The notes: generated by a model not told the origin, from the letters alone. A stretch of DNA of 64,000 nucleotides from Pseudorhodoplanes sp049324435 (GCA_049324435.1 JBMOOQ010000053.1:1-64000), one strand, 5' to 3'; numbered from the stretch's first letter, positions 18,292 to 28,023 are shown. Program-made: numbers and translations.

Positions 18292-19245
18292 ATGACGGTA
18301 ACGCTGTCGCGACGCATTGCAACGCTGTTCACATTGCTGATCCTTCCAGCGGCCGACGTCGCGCAAAGTCAGACACCGCGCAATATTGAAGTTATCGTTC
18401 CTTTCACCGCAGGCGGCGTGACGGATATGGTCGCGCGCCTCTTGGGAGAAGGATTGTCGAAGGAGCTCGGTCAAGGCGTCGTCGTGGTCAATAGGGATGG
18501 TGCGGGCGGCACGATCGGCGCGACGGCAACGGCCCTGGCGGCGCCGGACGGCGCGACGCTCGGATTTTCCGCGATGGGCGTCATCACCGGCCGTCCGCAT
18601 CTGCGCAGCGACTTGCGCTACAATGTGCAGTCCTTCGATTACATCTGTCAGGTCTCGGTCACGCCGACCGTCATTGTGGTCTCGCCCGACAGTCCTTACC
18701 GGTCGCTCAAGGAACTGTTCGAGAAGGCCCGCCAGAACCCCGACAAGCTGACCTATGGTCATCCTGGCCCCGGCAGCATTCCGCATTTGCAGATGCTCGA
18801 TCTGTCTGCGCGCGCCGGGGTCTCGCTGACCTCTGTGCCGTTCCGCGGCGACGCGCCGGCGCGCAACGCGCTTCTCGGCAATCACATCGACATCCAGATG
18901 GCCGGCGATGCAGGCGGCGTCGGCACCATGCGCCCGCTCGCCATTATCGCGCGCGATCGCATCCCGATCCTGCCCGACGTCCCGACCACGAACGAACTCG
19001 GATTCGGTGAGGGCTTTGCGACACCGTTCGGCCTGTTCGCGCCGAAGGGCGTATCGCCGGAGACCTTGACGCGGCTGCGCAAGGCTTGCGCAGACACCGT
19101 AAAATCCGACAGCTTCCGCGCAGCCATGAAAAAATCCGGGCAGACCATCGAATATTTCGACGGGCCTGACTTTGCGGCGCGGATGGAGCAGGTCTCCAAG
19201 CTGATCGGCGATCTGGTAGCGAAGGTGCCGTCGCTGAAAAATTAG
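18292..19245 (+). CDS. Bug-family TTT receptor
   Basis: This 317-residue periplasmic receptor has a signal peptide with cleavage near AQSQ. The mature start RNIEVIVPFTAGGVTDMVARLLG fits the Bug family. The late PDVPTTNELGFGEGF motif is also typical. The ATG at 18292 has a GGAGG upstream. It converges on a ThDP-enzyme/CMD gene pair. No carrier genes are close, so it is an orphan receptor of unknown ligand. Confidence 0.9.
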   Translation: MTVTLSRRIATLFTLLILPAADVAQSQTPRNIEVIVPFTAGGVTDMVARLLGEGLSKELGQGVVVVNRDGAGGTIGATATALAAPDGATLGFSAMGVITGRPHLRSDLRYNVQSFDYICQVSVTPTVIVVSPDSPYRSLKELFEKARQNPDKLTYGHPGPGSIPHLQMLDLSARAGVSLTSVPFRGDAPARNALLGNHIDIQMAGDAGGVGTMRPLAIIARDRIPILPDVPTTNELGFGEGFATPFGLFAPKGVSPETLTRLRKACADTVKSDSFRAAMKKSGQTIEYFDGPDFAARMEQVSKLIGDLVAKVPSLKN

Positions 19246-19264
19246 CCGGTCCGCCGTCCGCTTT

Positions 19265-19813
19265 TCAGAAGGCAGGTTTGCCGCCGGCCGGCGGCTTGAC
19301 CGCGAAGCCTTCGTTGATCGCCGAGAACATCTGATAGAAGCCGGTCACCACGACCAGTTCGACAAAGCCCTTGATCCCGAATTTTGCAATCGCCGCGGCT
19401 TGCGCATCCTCCGGCACGTCCTGCCATCTCAGTGCGGCGCGCACCACCGGAGCTGCAGTCTGGTACGGCTCAGGCAGCGGCGTATCGCTTTGGGTGCGGA
19501 TGCCCTCGATCACGTCGTCGGGCATTCCGGCTGCGCGCGCATGCTCGACATGATCGGTCCATTCGAACGCCGCGCCGCAGGCGCGCGCCACCGACAGGAC
19601 GGCGAATTGATAGACCTCGCGCGGTAGCGCTCCTTCGAATTTCAGGAAATAGCCCAGCGCCTCGATTTTCTCGGCGAGCACCGGATGATTCATCAGCGCG
19701 AGATACGGGCCGTCGAACGGTGCGCCGACGGCCGCGCGATGCGCCTTCAGCTTTTCGTAGATCGCGCGATCGGCCGGGGACGCTTTGTCGGGATCGAAGG
19801 GAAGCGAAGCCAT
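19265..19813 (-). CDS. carboxymuconolactone decarboxylase (CMD)-family protein
   Basis: The 182-residue all-helical protein carries the CMD/AhpD-like block ACGAAFEWTDHVEHARAAGMPDDVI around residues 90-114. It has the EW..H pattern of the non-peroxidase branch and lacks a CxxC pair. Family members act in aromatic or gamma-lactone breakdown, or as uncharacterised hydrolase-like proteins. It is encoded 5 bases behind a ThDP enzyme, so both probably serve one pathway. Confidence 0.85.
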   Translation of the reverse strand: MASLPFDPDKASPADRAIYEKLKAHRAAVGAPFDGPYLALMNHPVLAEKIEALGYFLKFEGALPREVYQFAVLSVARACGAAFEWTDHVEHARAAGMPDDVIEGIRTQSDTPLPEPYQTAAPVVRAALRWQDVPEDAQAAAIAKFGIKGFVELVVVTGFYQMFSAINEGFAVKPPAGGKPAF

Positions 19814-19818
19814 GCGGA

Positions 19819-21564
19819 TTACTCGTGATAGGACCAGCGGCGCGCCTCTTCCGCAAAATCGTAGACCGGCGTCGGCGCATTGCGTTCGGTCTTGAAGTCG
19901 ATGAGGCAGGGACCGTCGGTTGCGATCGCGCGCGCCAATGCCGGCGCGATCTCATCGGGATTGCGGACGGTTTCGGCCGCAACGCCGAGCGCGCGGGCGA
20001 AGCCGGCCCAGTCGTGATCCGGAATGCGGGTCAGTTCGTCGGGCACTGGCCCGAGCGTATGCGCGCGCAGCCAGACATTGCCAAGCGCGGCATTGTTGAG
20101 CACGACATAGGTGACGGGCAGGCGGTAACGCGCCGCGACGGCGATCTCGATGCCGTGCATCTGCATGCAGCCGTCGCCGGTGATCAGCGCCACCCGCGTG
20201 CCGGGTCGAGCGCAGGCTGCGCCGATCGCGGCCGGAATGCCCCAGCCCATCGGGCCGAGATTGGTCGCCGAAATGTAGGTGCGGGGCGCATAGGCATCGA
20301 AATAGTGTCCGGAAAAGGCCCGATGCGCACCGGAATCGACGAGCAGGATGCCGTCGCGCGGCAACGCCTTGCGCAAGGCGCCGACCACGCGCGCGGGATG
20401 GATCGGCACCGCGTCGCTGTCGAGGTGATCGGTGTCGTAGAAGCGGGGGCCGGAGCGGACCGCGGCGATCCATTCCTTGCGGACGGTCACGCCGTTCTCC
20501 AGCGCCGTCGCGTTGCTTGCGCCAGCCAGAATGTCGAGGAATGCGCCGGCGTCGCCGACCACGCCGAGGCCGCGGGCGGTTTCCATTGCGAGCGCCTTCG
20601 GTGACAGATTGACGCTGACGATACCGCGCGCCGGAGCGAGGCGGCTGGACCAGTGCATGGTGTCGCGCTCATTCAGTCCGGAGCCGAGCACGATCAGGAG
20701 GTCGATCCCGGATGAGAGCAGCGCCTGGGTGGCGTGACGGGTGCCGGCATAGCCGAACACGCCGAGCGACAGCGGATGATCTTCAGGAAACACGCCCTTA
20801 GCGCGCAATGTGGTCGCGACTGGAATTGAGAAGCGCTCCGCAAGCGCGATCAGCTTGTCGCCCGCCGCCGCATGTTCGACGCCGGCACCGGCGAGGATCG
20901 CGATCCTCATCGCCGGGCCATCCGTGCCGTCACCGCGCAAGGCGGCGAGTGCCCGGTCTGCCATTTCTGCGTCGATGCCGTGCGGATGGCATAAAGCCGG
21001 ATCGATGGGGTCATGCGCAACGGAGACAGTTCCGGTCAGCACATCGTGCGGCAGCGATAGATGCACAGGCCCCGAAGGCGGGCCCATCATTTCCATCAGC
21101 GCGCGCCGGAACAGGTGATTGAGATTTTGCACCGCGTCGACCGAGGTGGAGAAGCGGGTTACCGGCGCTGCGAGCAGCGGATCGTCGAGCGTCTCGTAGC
21201 TCGCATCCTGAAATGCGCCGAGGCCCTCCATCGCCACCGCGACCTCGCCGCTCAGGATCAGAACGCGCGAGGAATCGGTGCGCGCGGCGGCCATCGCGGT
21301 GATCATGTTGCCGAGGCCCGGACCGCCGATGCCAAGCGCGGCGCCGAAGCGGCCGCTGGCGCGCGCATAGCCGTCCGCCATATAGGCGGCACCGCCTTCC
21401 TGTGCCGCCACGATCGGCTTGATCTGCGGAAAGCGGCCGAGCGCGGGCAGGAAGGGGTCCACCAGACCGCCGGGAACCATGAACAGGTGGCTGATGTTCT
21501 CGCGCGCCAGCGCGTCGAGAATATAGTCGGTGCCGGGTGCCATGCCTTGCGTCTTCGAATCCAT
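19819..21564 (-). CDS. thiamine diphosphate-dependent enzyme (acetolactate synthase-like)
   Basis: This protein has 581 residues with the start MDSKTQGMAPG; a further start may lie at 21543. It shows the three-domain ThDP fold. The catalytic Glu lies in AAQEGGAAYMADGYAR and the ThDP-magnesium motif in ITGDGCMQM with NN about 27 residues later. It is clearly not IlvB, because it lacks the RQWQ region. Possible activities are 2-oxoacid decarboxylation or carboligation. It is cotranscribed with the CMD-family gene. Confidence 0.87.
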   Translation of the reverse strand: MDSKTQGMAPGTDYILDALARENISHLFMVPGGLVDPFLPALGRFPQIKPIVAAQEGGAAYMADGYARASGRFGAALGIGGPGLGNMITAMAAARTDSSRVLILSGEVAVAMEGLGAFQDASYETLDDPLLAAPVTRFSTSVDAVQNLNHLFRRALMEMMGPPSGPVHLSLPHDVLTGTVSVAHDPIDPALCHPHGIDAEMADRALAALRGDGTDGPAMRIAILAGAGVEHAAAGDKLIALAERFSIPVATTLRAKGVFPEDHPLSLGVFGYAGTRHATQALLSSGIDLLIVLGSGLNERDTMHWSSRLAPARGIVSVNLSPKALAMETARGLGVVGDAGAFLDILAGASNATALENGVTVRKEWIAAVRSGPRFYDTDHLDSDAVPIHPARVVGALRKALPRDGILLVDSGAHRAFSGHYFDAYAPRTYISATNLGPMGWGIPAAIGAACARPGTRVALITGDGCMQMHGIEIAVAARYRLPVTYVVLNNAALGNVWLRAHTLGPVPDELTRIPDHDWAGFARALGVAAETVRNPDEIAPALARAIATDGPCLIDFKTERNAPTPVYDFAEEARRWSYHE

Positions 21565-21744
21565 GATGGATGGAGGCAAATGAACTGCGGCTGCCTTGCG
21601 ATTCGGTGTCCAGCGGAGACCGCCTGTGCGGATGCTTAACGATGTCTGACACCATTTTCGCAGGTATCGGCCGGCCATCGAGGTCGGCGTGATGCCGGCC
21701 CATTTCGTGTCCGGCCGCGCCGGTTGTCTTGTTTAGCCGGGCGT

Positions 21745-21990
21745 CTAATCCCGCGCCGGATGATCCAGCTCCAGCACAAGGATCGCAGGGCCGCTGCCGA
21801 TCAGATAGCGCCGGCGCAGCACCACGAAATCGTCGGATGGCGGACCACCGAACGAGAGCCGGTCGCCGACCTGAACGCGATCGTCGAGGCTCTGACTGGC
21901 CGCCGCATTGACGTCGAGGCCCGCGGCCTCGGCGCGTGCCCGCGCACTCGCGGTCAGTTCGATGCGGATGAAAAGCCTGCGATCGGTCAT
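21745..21990 (-). CDS. hypothetical protein, 81 residues
   Basis: The ATG at 21990 opens a short ORF with normal codon use: MTDRRLFIRIELTASARA at the start and VLELDHPARD at the end. It lies between a leftward ThDP-enzyme gene and the rightward DUF2165 gene and overlaps neither. It has no membrane segment or recognised motif. It could be a small regulatory or toxin-antitoxin-like protein, but nothing shows this. Confidence 0.55.
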   Translation of the reverse strand: MTDRRLFIRIELTASARARAEAAGLDVNAAASQSLDDRVQVGDRLSFGGPPSDDFVVLRRRYLIGSGPAILVLELDHPARD

Positions 21991-22047
21991 TGAGGCGAAT
22001 CTGCGCAAGGCGCATAAGCGCACAGTGCGGGGCGGGGGAGGGACATC

Positions 22048-22545
22048 ATGCTGACTGTCCGGCTTGCAAAGATCGCGATGACTGCGGCGCTGGCTGCATT
22101 CGCCTTCATCGTTACCTACGACAATATCGTGGATTACGGAACCAATTATGAGTTCGTGAAACACGTCCTCTCGATGGATACCACATTTCCCGGCAACAAG
22201 CTGATGGGCCGGGCGATCACCGATCCGCGCCTGTGGACCCTTGCCTATGCCGCTATTATCGCGGCGGAGGGCATCGTGTTCCTGCTTCTGGCGATTGCGA
22301 CCGCGGCGATGCTGCTGGCGCTGCGTGCTCCCGCTGCACGCTTCCAGCGCGCCAAGTCCTGGATGGTGGCCGGCGCCGCATTCGGCTTCATGGTGTGGTT
22401 CTTCGGCTTCATGGTGGTGGCTGGCGAGTATTTTGCGATGTGGCAATCCAAGGCCTGGAACGGACAGGAGGCGGCCTTCCGTTTCTATATGTCGCTGCTG
22501 GCGGTGCTGATTTTCGTCAATCAGAAGGACGACGAGCTTGCCTGA
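22048..22545 (+). CDS. DUF2165 small integral membrane protein
   Basis: This 165-residue protein has four predicted helices. The sequence YDNIVDYGTNYEFVKHVLSMDTTFPGN after the first helix, and MWQSKAWNGQEAAFRFY before the last, are hallmarks of DUF2165. Its function is unknown. A NitT/TauT-type ABC operon starts 65 bases further on. Confidence 0.88.
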   Translation: MLTVRLAKIAMTAALAAFAFIVTYDNIVDYGTNYEFVKHVLSMDTTFPGNKLMGRAITDPRLWTLAYAAIIAAEGIVFLLLAIATAAMLLALRAPAARFQRAKSWMVAGAAFGFMVWFFGFMVVAGEYFAMWQSKAWNGQEAAFRFYMSLLAVLIFVNQKDDELA

Positions 22546-22610
22546 GGCTTGCCCGGCGCCGTTGGCCGGGTAATGTCCTTGGCAAAAGACGAAGGGGAGC
22601 GGGACCGTTG

Positions 22611-23453
22611 ATGGGGGCGTTGGCAGCCGAAACTTTGCCGGGGGCGATGCTTTCGGCCCCTGCGGTCGCCTTGCATGACGTGACGATCACGTTCCGGCTC
22701 GGCAAGGGCGTCACCTATACCGCAGTGAATGAGGCGACGCTTTCGGTCGCCGACGGTGAGTTCGTCGCCATTGTCGGCCCGACCGGTTGCGGCAAATCGA
22801 CATTGCTGAATGTGGCCGCCGGTCTGCTTGCGCCGTCGTCCGGAACCGCGGATATTTTCGGCGAGCAGCTGACCGATCTGAACTTGCAGGCGGGCTATCT
22901 GTTTCAGGCGGACTCGCTGTTTCCCTGGAAGACGGCGTTGCAGAATGTCGCCATCGGGCTTGAGACGGCAGGCGTCGCCTCTGGCGAGGCCAAGGCGCGT
23001 GCCACGGACTGGCTGAAGCGGGTGGGGCTCGCGGGCTTCGCGGGTCGCTATCCGCATATGCTTTCGGGCGGGCAGAGGAAGCGCGTCGGCCTCGCGCAGG
23101 TGCTGATCCGCGATCCGAAAATTCTATTGATGGACGAGCCGTTCGGTCCGCTTGACGCGCAGACCCGCCAGATCATGGGCAATTTGCTGCTCGATTTGTG
23201 GAGCGCCGACCGCAAGGCGGTGCTGTTCGTCACCCACGATCTGGAGGAAGCGATCGCATTGTCCGATCGCGTGGTGATCATGTCGGCGGGACCGGCGGCG
23301 CGCATCATCGGCGACTGGCGCGTGCCGATCGCGCGGCCGCGCGACATTTCCGAGGTGAGGCTCGAGAAGGCCTTCCACGACCTGCACCGCGAGATCTGGA
23401 CCGTGCTGAAGGACGAAGTGCTGAAAGGCTACGCCCAGACGGGGGGCGGGTGA
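22611..23453 (+). CDS. NitT/TauT-type ABC transporter ATPase
   Basis: This ATP-binding subunit has 280 residues. It carries Walker A GPTGCGKST (56-64), the Q-loop YLFQADSLFPWKT, the ABC signature LSGGQRKR, Walker B ILLMDEPFGPLD and the switch His in FVTHDLEEA. It belongs to the nitrate/sulfonate/taurine/thiamine-precursor group. The start follows GGGGAG. Its stop overlaps the ATG of the permease gene in TGATGA, which indicates translational coupling. Confidence 0.95.
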   Translation: MGALAAETLPGAMLSAPAVALHDVTITFRLGKGVTYTAVNEATLSVADGEFVAIVGPTGCGKSTLLNVAAGLLAPSSGTADIFGEQLTDLNLQAGYLFQADSLFPWKTALQNVAIGLETAGVASGEAKARATDWLKRVGLAGFAGRYPHMLSGGQRKRVGLAQVLIRDPKILLMDEPFGPLDAQTRQIMGNLLLDLWSADRKAVLFVTHDLEEAIALSDRVVIMSAGPAARIIGDWRVPIARPRDISEVRLEKAFHDLHREIWTVLKDEVLKGYAQTGGG

Positions 23454-24244
23454 TGAACCGCGTGACGTTGGTCGGTTTTCAGATTCTGGTGATGGTGGTC
23501 ACGCTGGTGGCGTGGCATCTGCTCACCACCGTGCCGATGTCGGACGGCAAGCCGCTGGTGCCGCCCTTCTTTTTCTCCACGCCGGGCGACGTGTTCGCGC
23601 GCATCTGGAAATGGTTTGCCGATGGTTCGATCTGGCGGCATTTGTGGATCACGCTGACCGAGGCGACGCTGGCTTTTGTGATCGGCTCGGTCGGCGGGAT
23701 TCTCGTGGGCTTCTGGTTCGCGCGACAGCCGCTGATCGCCGCGATTTTCGATCCCTATGTGAAGATGATCAATGCGCTGCCGCGCATCGTGCTGGCGCCG
23801 ATCTTCACGCTGTGGTTCGGGCTCGGCATCTGGTCGAAGGTGGCGCTGGGCGTCACGCTCGTGTTCTTCATCGTGTTCTTCAATGTGTATCAAGGCGTGC
23901 GCGAGGTGAGTCCTACGGTGCTCGCCAATGCCCGGATGCTCGGCATGAACGAGCGGCAATTGATGCGGCACGTCTACTGGCCGTCGGCCTTGTCCTGGAT
24001 GTTTTCCTCGCTTCACACCTCGGTCGGCTTTGCGGTGGTCGGGGCCGTGGTCGGTGAATATCTCGGCTCGGCGGCCGGGCTCGGCTACCTCATCCTGCAG
24101 GCCGAGGGAACCTTCGACATTGCGGGCGTCTTTGCCGGCATGTTCGTGTTGGCGGTCTTTGTCATTGTGATCGACGGGATCGTCACCCTCGTTGAGAAGC
24201 GGTTGCTGGTGTGGCGCCCGGCCGCGGCCGATACGCGGACCTAA
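23453..24244 (+). CDS. NitT/TauT-type ABC transporter permease
   Basis: This 263-residue inner-membrane permease has six helices. The coupling loop is seen in NARMLGMNERQLMRHVYWPSALSWM, which docks onto the ATPase. Sequences such as PRIVLAPIFTLWFGLG and GAVVGEYLGSAAGLGYLI are typical of SsuC/TauC/ThiX-like permeases. It overlaps the ATPase gene by one base. Confidence 0.95.
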   Translation: MNRVTLVGFQILVMVVTLVAWHLLTTVPMSDGKPLVPPFFFSTPGDVFARIWKWFADGSIWRHLWITLTEATLAFVIGSVGGILVGFWFARQPLIAAIFDPYVKMINALPRIVLAPIFTLWFGLGIWSKVALGVTLVFFIVFFNVYQGVREVSPTVLANARMLGMNERQLMRHVYWPSALSWMFSSLHTSVGFAVVGAVVGEYLGSAAGLGYLILQAEGTFDIAGVFAGMFVLAVFVIVIDGIVTLVEKRLLVWRPAAADTRT

Positions 24245-24346
24245 CCTTTCGGCAAAGCCCGGACTTTGCAGGCGCGGCGCGGTGTTTTATCGTGCATCAT
24301 CACAAGCGGCCGGATGAAGGGCCGCCAATCCGCACGGGAGGATTTC

Positions 24347-25363
24347 ATGACGGCTCGGTTCGTCGGGCGGCTGGTCTCGTCGCTATTCGCGCTTGCGCTA
24401 ATGTTGGGCGCGGCCCTGGCCCAATCGAAGGTCACGATCGCGATCGGCGGGGCGTCGTGCCTGTGCTATCTGCCGACGGTGCTGGCCAAGCAGCTCGGCG
24501 AATACGAGAAGGCCGGCGTCAATGTCGAAATGGTCGATTTCAAGGGCGGCTCGCAGGCGTTGACCGCGGTGCTCGGCGGGTCGGCCGACGTGGTATCGGG
24601 CTATTTCGACCATTGTGTCAATCTCGCCGCCAAGGGCCAGATGCTGCAATCCTTCGTCGTCTATGACCGCTATCCCGGCCTCGTGCTGGTGGTGTCGCCG
24701 AAACAGACCGGCACCATCAAATCGGTCAAGGACCTCGCCGGCAAGAAGGTCGGCGTATCCGCTCCGGGCTCATCGACGCATTATTTCCTGAACTACCTGA
24801 TGAAGAAGAACGGGGTTGATGCGGGCTCTGTCGGCGTGATCGGTATTGGGCTCGGCGCAACTGCGGTTGCGGCGATGGAGCAGGGCTCGGTCGATGCCGC
24901 AGTCATGCTAGACCCGGCGGTGACGCAATTGCAGGGCCGTAACAAGGATTTGCGCATCCTGTCCGACACGCGCACCGAGAAGGATACGCTCGACGTGTTC
25001 GGCGGCGAATATCCGGGCGGCGCCCTCTACACCAAGGCCGACTGGATCGAGAAAAATCCGAAAGTGGCGCAGGCGCTCACCACCGCGATCGTCAACACGC
25101 TGAAATGGATCCATACGCATACGCCGGAAGAGATCATGGCGAAGATGCCGCCGGAACTGATCGGTGCGGACAAGGCGCTGTATCTCGAAGCGCTGAAGAA
25201 CACGATCCCGATGTATTCGAAGACGGGCTTGATGGACCCGAAGGGCGCCAAGGCGGTGCTCGACGTGTTCTCGCAGTCGTCGCCCGAAGTCGCAAAAGCC
25301 AAGATCGACCTGTCGAAAACCTACACCAACAGGTTCGTCGAGGCGGCGGCGAAAGCGAAGTGA
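24347..25363 (+). CDS. NMT1/SsuA-like ABC substrate-binding protein
   Basis: This periplasmic receptor has 338 residues with a signal peptide ending near ALAQS. The pattern SKVTIAIGGASCLCYLPTVLAKQLGEYEKAGV and later FKGGSQALTAVLGGSADVVSGYFDHCVNLA fit the NMT1/SsuA group. It completes the ATPase-permease-receptor set. Candidate ligands are nitrate, sulfonates or thiamine precursors; the sequence does not decide. The ATG at 24347 follows GGGAGGA. Confidence 0.92.
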   Translation: MTARFVGRLVSSLFALALMLGAALAQSKVTIAIGGASCLCYLPTVLAKQLGEYEKAGVNVEMVDFKGGSQALTAVLGGSADVVSGYFDHCVNLAAKGQMLQSFVVYDRYPGLVLVVSPKQTGTIKSVKDLAGKKVGVSAPGSSTHYFLNYLMKKNGVDAGSVGVIGIGLGATAVAAMEQGSVDAAVMLDPAVTQLQGRNKDLRILSDTRTEKDTLDVFGGEYPGGALYTKADWIEKNPKVAQALTTAIVNTLKWIHTHTPEEIMAKMPPELIGADKALYLEALKNTIPMYSKTGLMDPKGAKAVLDVFSQSSPEVAKAKIDLSKTYTNRFVEAAAKAK

Positions 25364-25383
25364 GCGGACATCAGCATCGATGC

Positions 25384-25406
25384 CTCTCCCCGCATTGCGG
25401 GGAGAG
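25384..25406. repeat. palindromic repeat
   Basis: A perfect 10-bp stem (CTCTCCCCGC with GCGGGGAGAG) has loop ATT. It lies between the ABC operon and pdxY and belongs to the dispersed CTCTCCCC-type family. Confidence 0.65.
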
Positions 25407-25434
25407 CTGAGCTGCGGATAGTCTGCAGCGCATC

Positions 25435-26286
25435 ATGAATCTGCTTTCCATCCAGTCGCACGTTGCCTACGGCCATGTCGGCAATTCTGCTGCGGTGTTT
25501 CCCCTGCGCCGGATCGGCGTCGAGGTGTGGCCGGTCAACACCGTGCAGTTCTCCAATCACCTTGGTTACGATGGCTGGAAGGGCGAGGTCTTTACCGCCG
25601 CCCATATCCGCGATGTGGTGCAGGGCATCGAAGATCGCGGGGTGATGTCGAACTGCGACGGCGTGCTTTCCGGCTATATGGGGTCTGCTGAAATCGGCGA
25701 GGCGATTCTCGACGCGGTGTCTCGTGTGAAACACGCCAATCCCGGCGCGAAATATTGCTGCGATCCGGTGATCGGCGATGCCGATAGCGGCGTTTATGTC
25801 CGCGAAGGCATCCCGGACTTCTTCCGCACCCGGGCTCTCGCAGCGGCCGATGTCACCTGCCCGAACCAGTTTGAGCTTGGGGTGCTGACCGGCCTCGATA
25901 CCGGCACGATGGACGGCATGCTGGCCGCGCTCGATTTTCTGCATGCTTTCGGCATTGGCACGCTGCTGGTGACATCCGTCATCACCGACGAAACCCCGGA
26001 CGATGCGATCGACATGATTGCCTCCGGACCGGATGGCCGCTTTCGATTGCGGACGCCGCGACTGGCTGCGACCTTCAGTGGCGCGGGCGACGTGATTGCG
26101 GCCCTGTTCTTCGCGCATTTGCTTCGGACGGGATCGAGCGGCGAGGCGATGGCAAAGGCCGGTTCGTCCCTGTTCGGAGTTCTGAACCTCACCGCCAATC
26201 GCGGCGCCGGAGAAATCCTGCTGATCGAGGCACAGGAGGAGTTCGTTTCGCCATCGCAGGTGTTCGAAGCGGAGAAGTTGGGATAG
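25435..26286 (+). CDS. pdxY: pyridoxal kinase
   Basis: This kinase phosphorylates pyridoxal (and pyridoxine) in vitamin B6 salvage. The protein has 283 residues of the ribokinase fold. The N-terminal SIQSHVAYGHVGNSAAVFPL, then VNTVQFSNH.GYDGW, is a very clear PdxY/PdxK match. The anion-hole motif near the C-terminus reads FSGAGDV, close to the usual GTGD. It is followed by a PhzF-like gene. Confidence 0.94.
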   Translation: MNLLSIQSHVAYGHVGNSAAVFPLRRIGVEVWPVNTVQFSNHLGYDGWKGEVFTAAHIRDVVQGIEDRGVMSNCDGVLSGYMGSAEIGEAILDAVSRVKHANPGAKYCCDPVIGDADSGVYVREGIPDFFRTRALAAADVTCPNQFELGVLTGLDTGTMDGMLAALDFLHAFGIGTLLVTSVITDETPDDAIDMIASGPDGRFRLRTPRLAATFSGAGDVIAALFFAHLLRTGSSGEAMAKAGSSLFGVLNLTANRGAGEILLIEAQEEFVSPSQVFEAEKLG

Positions 26287-26394
26287 AGGACGGTACACTC
26301 GGCACCGCCGGGCTTGACCCAGCAATCCATCTCATCGAAACAGCTTTCACTACCGATGGATCCGCGGCTCAACCCGCGAATGACAGGGTCTTCC

Positions 26395-27288
26395 ATGCGC
26401 CGCCGTTTCGTCACCCTCGATGTGTTCACGCAGACCCGCTTTGCCGGCAATCCGCTAGCGGTGGTGCTGGAGTCCGACGGCCTCGACAAGGCCGCCATGC
26501 AGGCCATCGCGCGCGAATTCAATCTCGCCGAGACCGTTTTCGTGATGCAGCCGTCGAACCAGCGGTATCGCGCGATGCTGCGGATTTTCACCCCGGCTGC
26601 CGAATTGCCGTTTGCCGGTCATCCGACGGTCGGAACCGCTGTGCTGCTCGGCTGCATGAGCGGCTACAATCTCGGATCGCACGAGATCGTGCTGGAGGAG
26701 GCAGTCGGCCCGGTTCATTGCAAGGTGGGCGTCCAAGGCAAGGATCGCGGCCATGCAAGCTTCATTCTGCCGCGCTTGCCGGGCCGGACCGGCACGGCAG
26801 TGACGATACAGGAGGCCGCAGCGGCGCTCGGGCTGAAGGATGATGAAATCGGTTTCGGCGCACCGTCCCGCTGGTCGGCCGGCGTCCCTGCGCATTGTGT
26901 GCCGGTGCGCGATCTCGATGCCATCGGCCGCGCGGAGCCGGCCCCTTCATTCGAAGCTGTGTTCGGACGCGAGGGCCGGGCGGTCGTCTATCTCTATTGC
27001 GGCGAGACCGCGGAGCCGGGTCATCATTTCCATGCCCGCATGTTTGCGCCGGGCCTCGGCATTCGCGAAGACCCGGCTACGGGCGCCGCGGCCGCGGCGT
27101 TTGCCGGCGTCGTGATGGAGACCACGCGGCCGGCCGATGGCGAGCATCGCTTCGTGATCGAACAGGGCTACGAGATGGGCCGGCCGAGCCAGATCGAACT
27201 TGGTATGACGGTTGAAAGCGGCGTGCTCACGCGCGCGACCATCGGCGGCGGCGCCATTATCGTCAGCGACGGTCATATCGAGGCATGA
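26395..27288 (+). CDS. PhzF-family isomerase-like protein
   Basis: With the ATG at 26395 it has 297 residues of the duplicated diaminopimelate-epimerase fold. Catalytic-region motifs include REFNLAETVFV (with the conserved Glu), FAGHPTVGTA and, in the second half, EDPATGAAAAAFAG. PhzF itself isomerises a phenazine precursor, but most homologues have unknown substrates and no phenazine genes are present here. The stop overlaps the next start in ATGA. Confidence 0.9.
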   Translation: MRRRFVTLDVFTQTRFAGNPLAVVLESDGLDKAAMQAIAREFNLAETVFVMQPSNQRYRAMLRIFTPAAELPFAGHPTVGTAVLLGCMSGYNLGSHEIVLEEAVGPVHCKVGVQGKDRGHASFILPRLPGRTGTAVTIQEAAAALGLKDDEIGFGAPSRWSAGVPAHCVPVRDLDAIGRAEPAPSFEAVFGREGRAVVYLYCGETAEPGHHFHARMFAPGLGIREDPATGAAAAAFAGVVMETTRPADGEHRFVIEQGYEMGRPSQIELGMTVESGVLTRATIGGGAIIVSDGHIEA

Positions 27289-27983
27289 CCTGCGGCACTG
27301 TCCTTCGTATCGAAAGTCTTGACCTCAGCGTCGAGCCGTTCGAGTGGGCGTTTGCGCGCGAGCACGGCGCCGAGATCGATGCGCATTTTCAGGCGCAGCG
27401 GCGCGACAAGCCGGGTCTTTGGAATGGGCGCGTGCTGTTGATGCATCGTCATGAGATCGACGGCACCTGCCTGCGCGGGCGCTATTTCGAGACCGACTTT
27501 GCGAGCTTCATGGCGTGGCGCGATTTTGGTTTCCCCGACCCCAACATCCGCAACTGCTTTGCACTGGGCGCGCTGCAGGGATCGGACGGCGGCTATGTGC
27601 TGGGCGTGATGAGCGGCGGGACCGCGAATGCCGGCAAGATCTATTTCCCCGGCGGCACGCCCGATCCAAACGATGTGACCGGGCAACGGGTCGATCTTGA
27701 AGCCAGCGTCCGGCGTGAGGTGCAGGAAGAGACGGGACTCAGTGCGGAGGAGTTTGACGTCGATGACGCCTGGCATTGTGTTCCTGCCGGGCCGCTGATC
27801 GGCTTGCTCAAACCGATGCGGGCTCCCGACACCGCCGAGGGGCTTGCCGACCGGATTCGCGCCCATATCGGAAGTGACCCCGATCCGGAGCTTGCCGATG
27901 CGTTCGTCGCCCGTGGACCCGCTGACATCCATTCCATGATGCCTGAATTCATTCAGACCTTCCTGCGAAGCCAGGTCCCGTAA
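27285..27983 (+). CDS. Nudix-type hydrolase, NUDT19-like
   Basis: This 232-residue protein has the core REVQEETGL of the Nudix box near residue 146. The Gly-x5-Glu part of the box is degenerate: the expected Glu reads Val. The long stretch before the box, with YFPGGTPDP, resembles NUDT7/NUDT19-like enzymes that act on CoA or similar diphosphates. It overlaps phzF by 4 bases. Substrate unknown. Confidence 0.8.
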   Translation: MTCGTVLRIESLDLSVEPFEWAFAREHGAEIDAHFQAQRRDKPGLWNGRVLLMHRHEIDGTCLRGRYFETDFASFMAWRDFGFPDPNIRNCFALGALQGSDGGYVLGVMSGGTANAGKIYFPGGTPDPNDVTGQRVDLEASVRREVQEETGLSAEEFDVDDAWHCVPAGPLIGLLKPMRAPDTAEGLADRIRAHIGSDPDPELADAFVARGPADIHSMMPEFIQTFLRSQVP

Positions 27984-28023
27984 GCCGCTTGCCAAACACG
28001 CCGCTTCGCAGTGAAGTGGTGGC

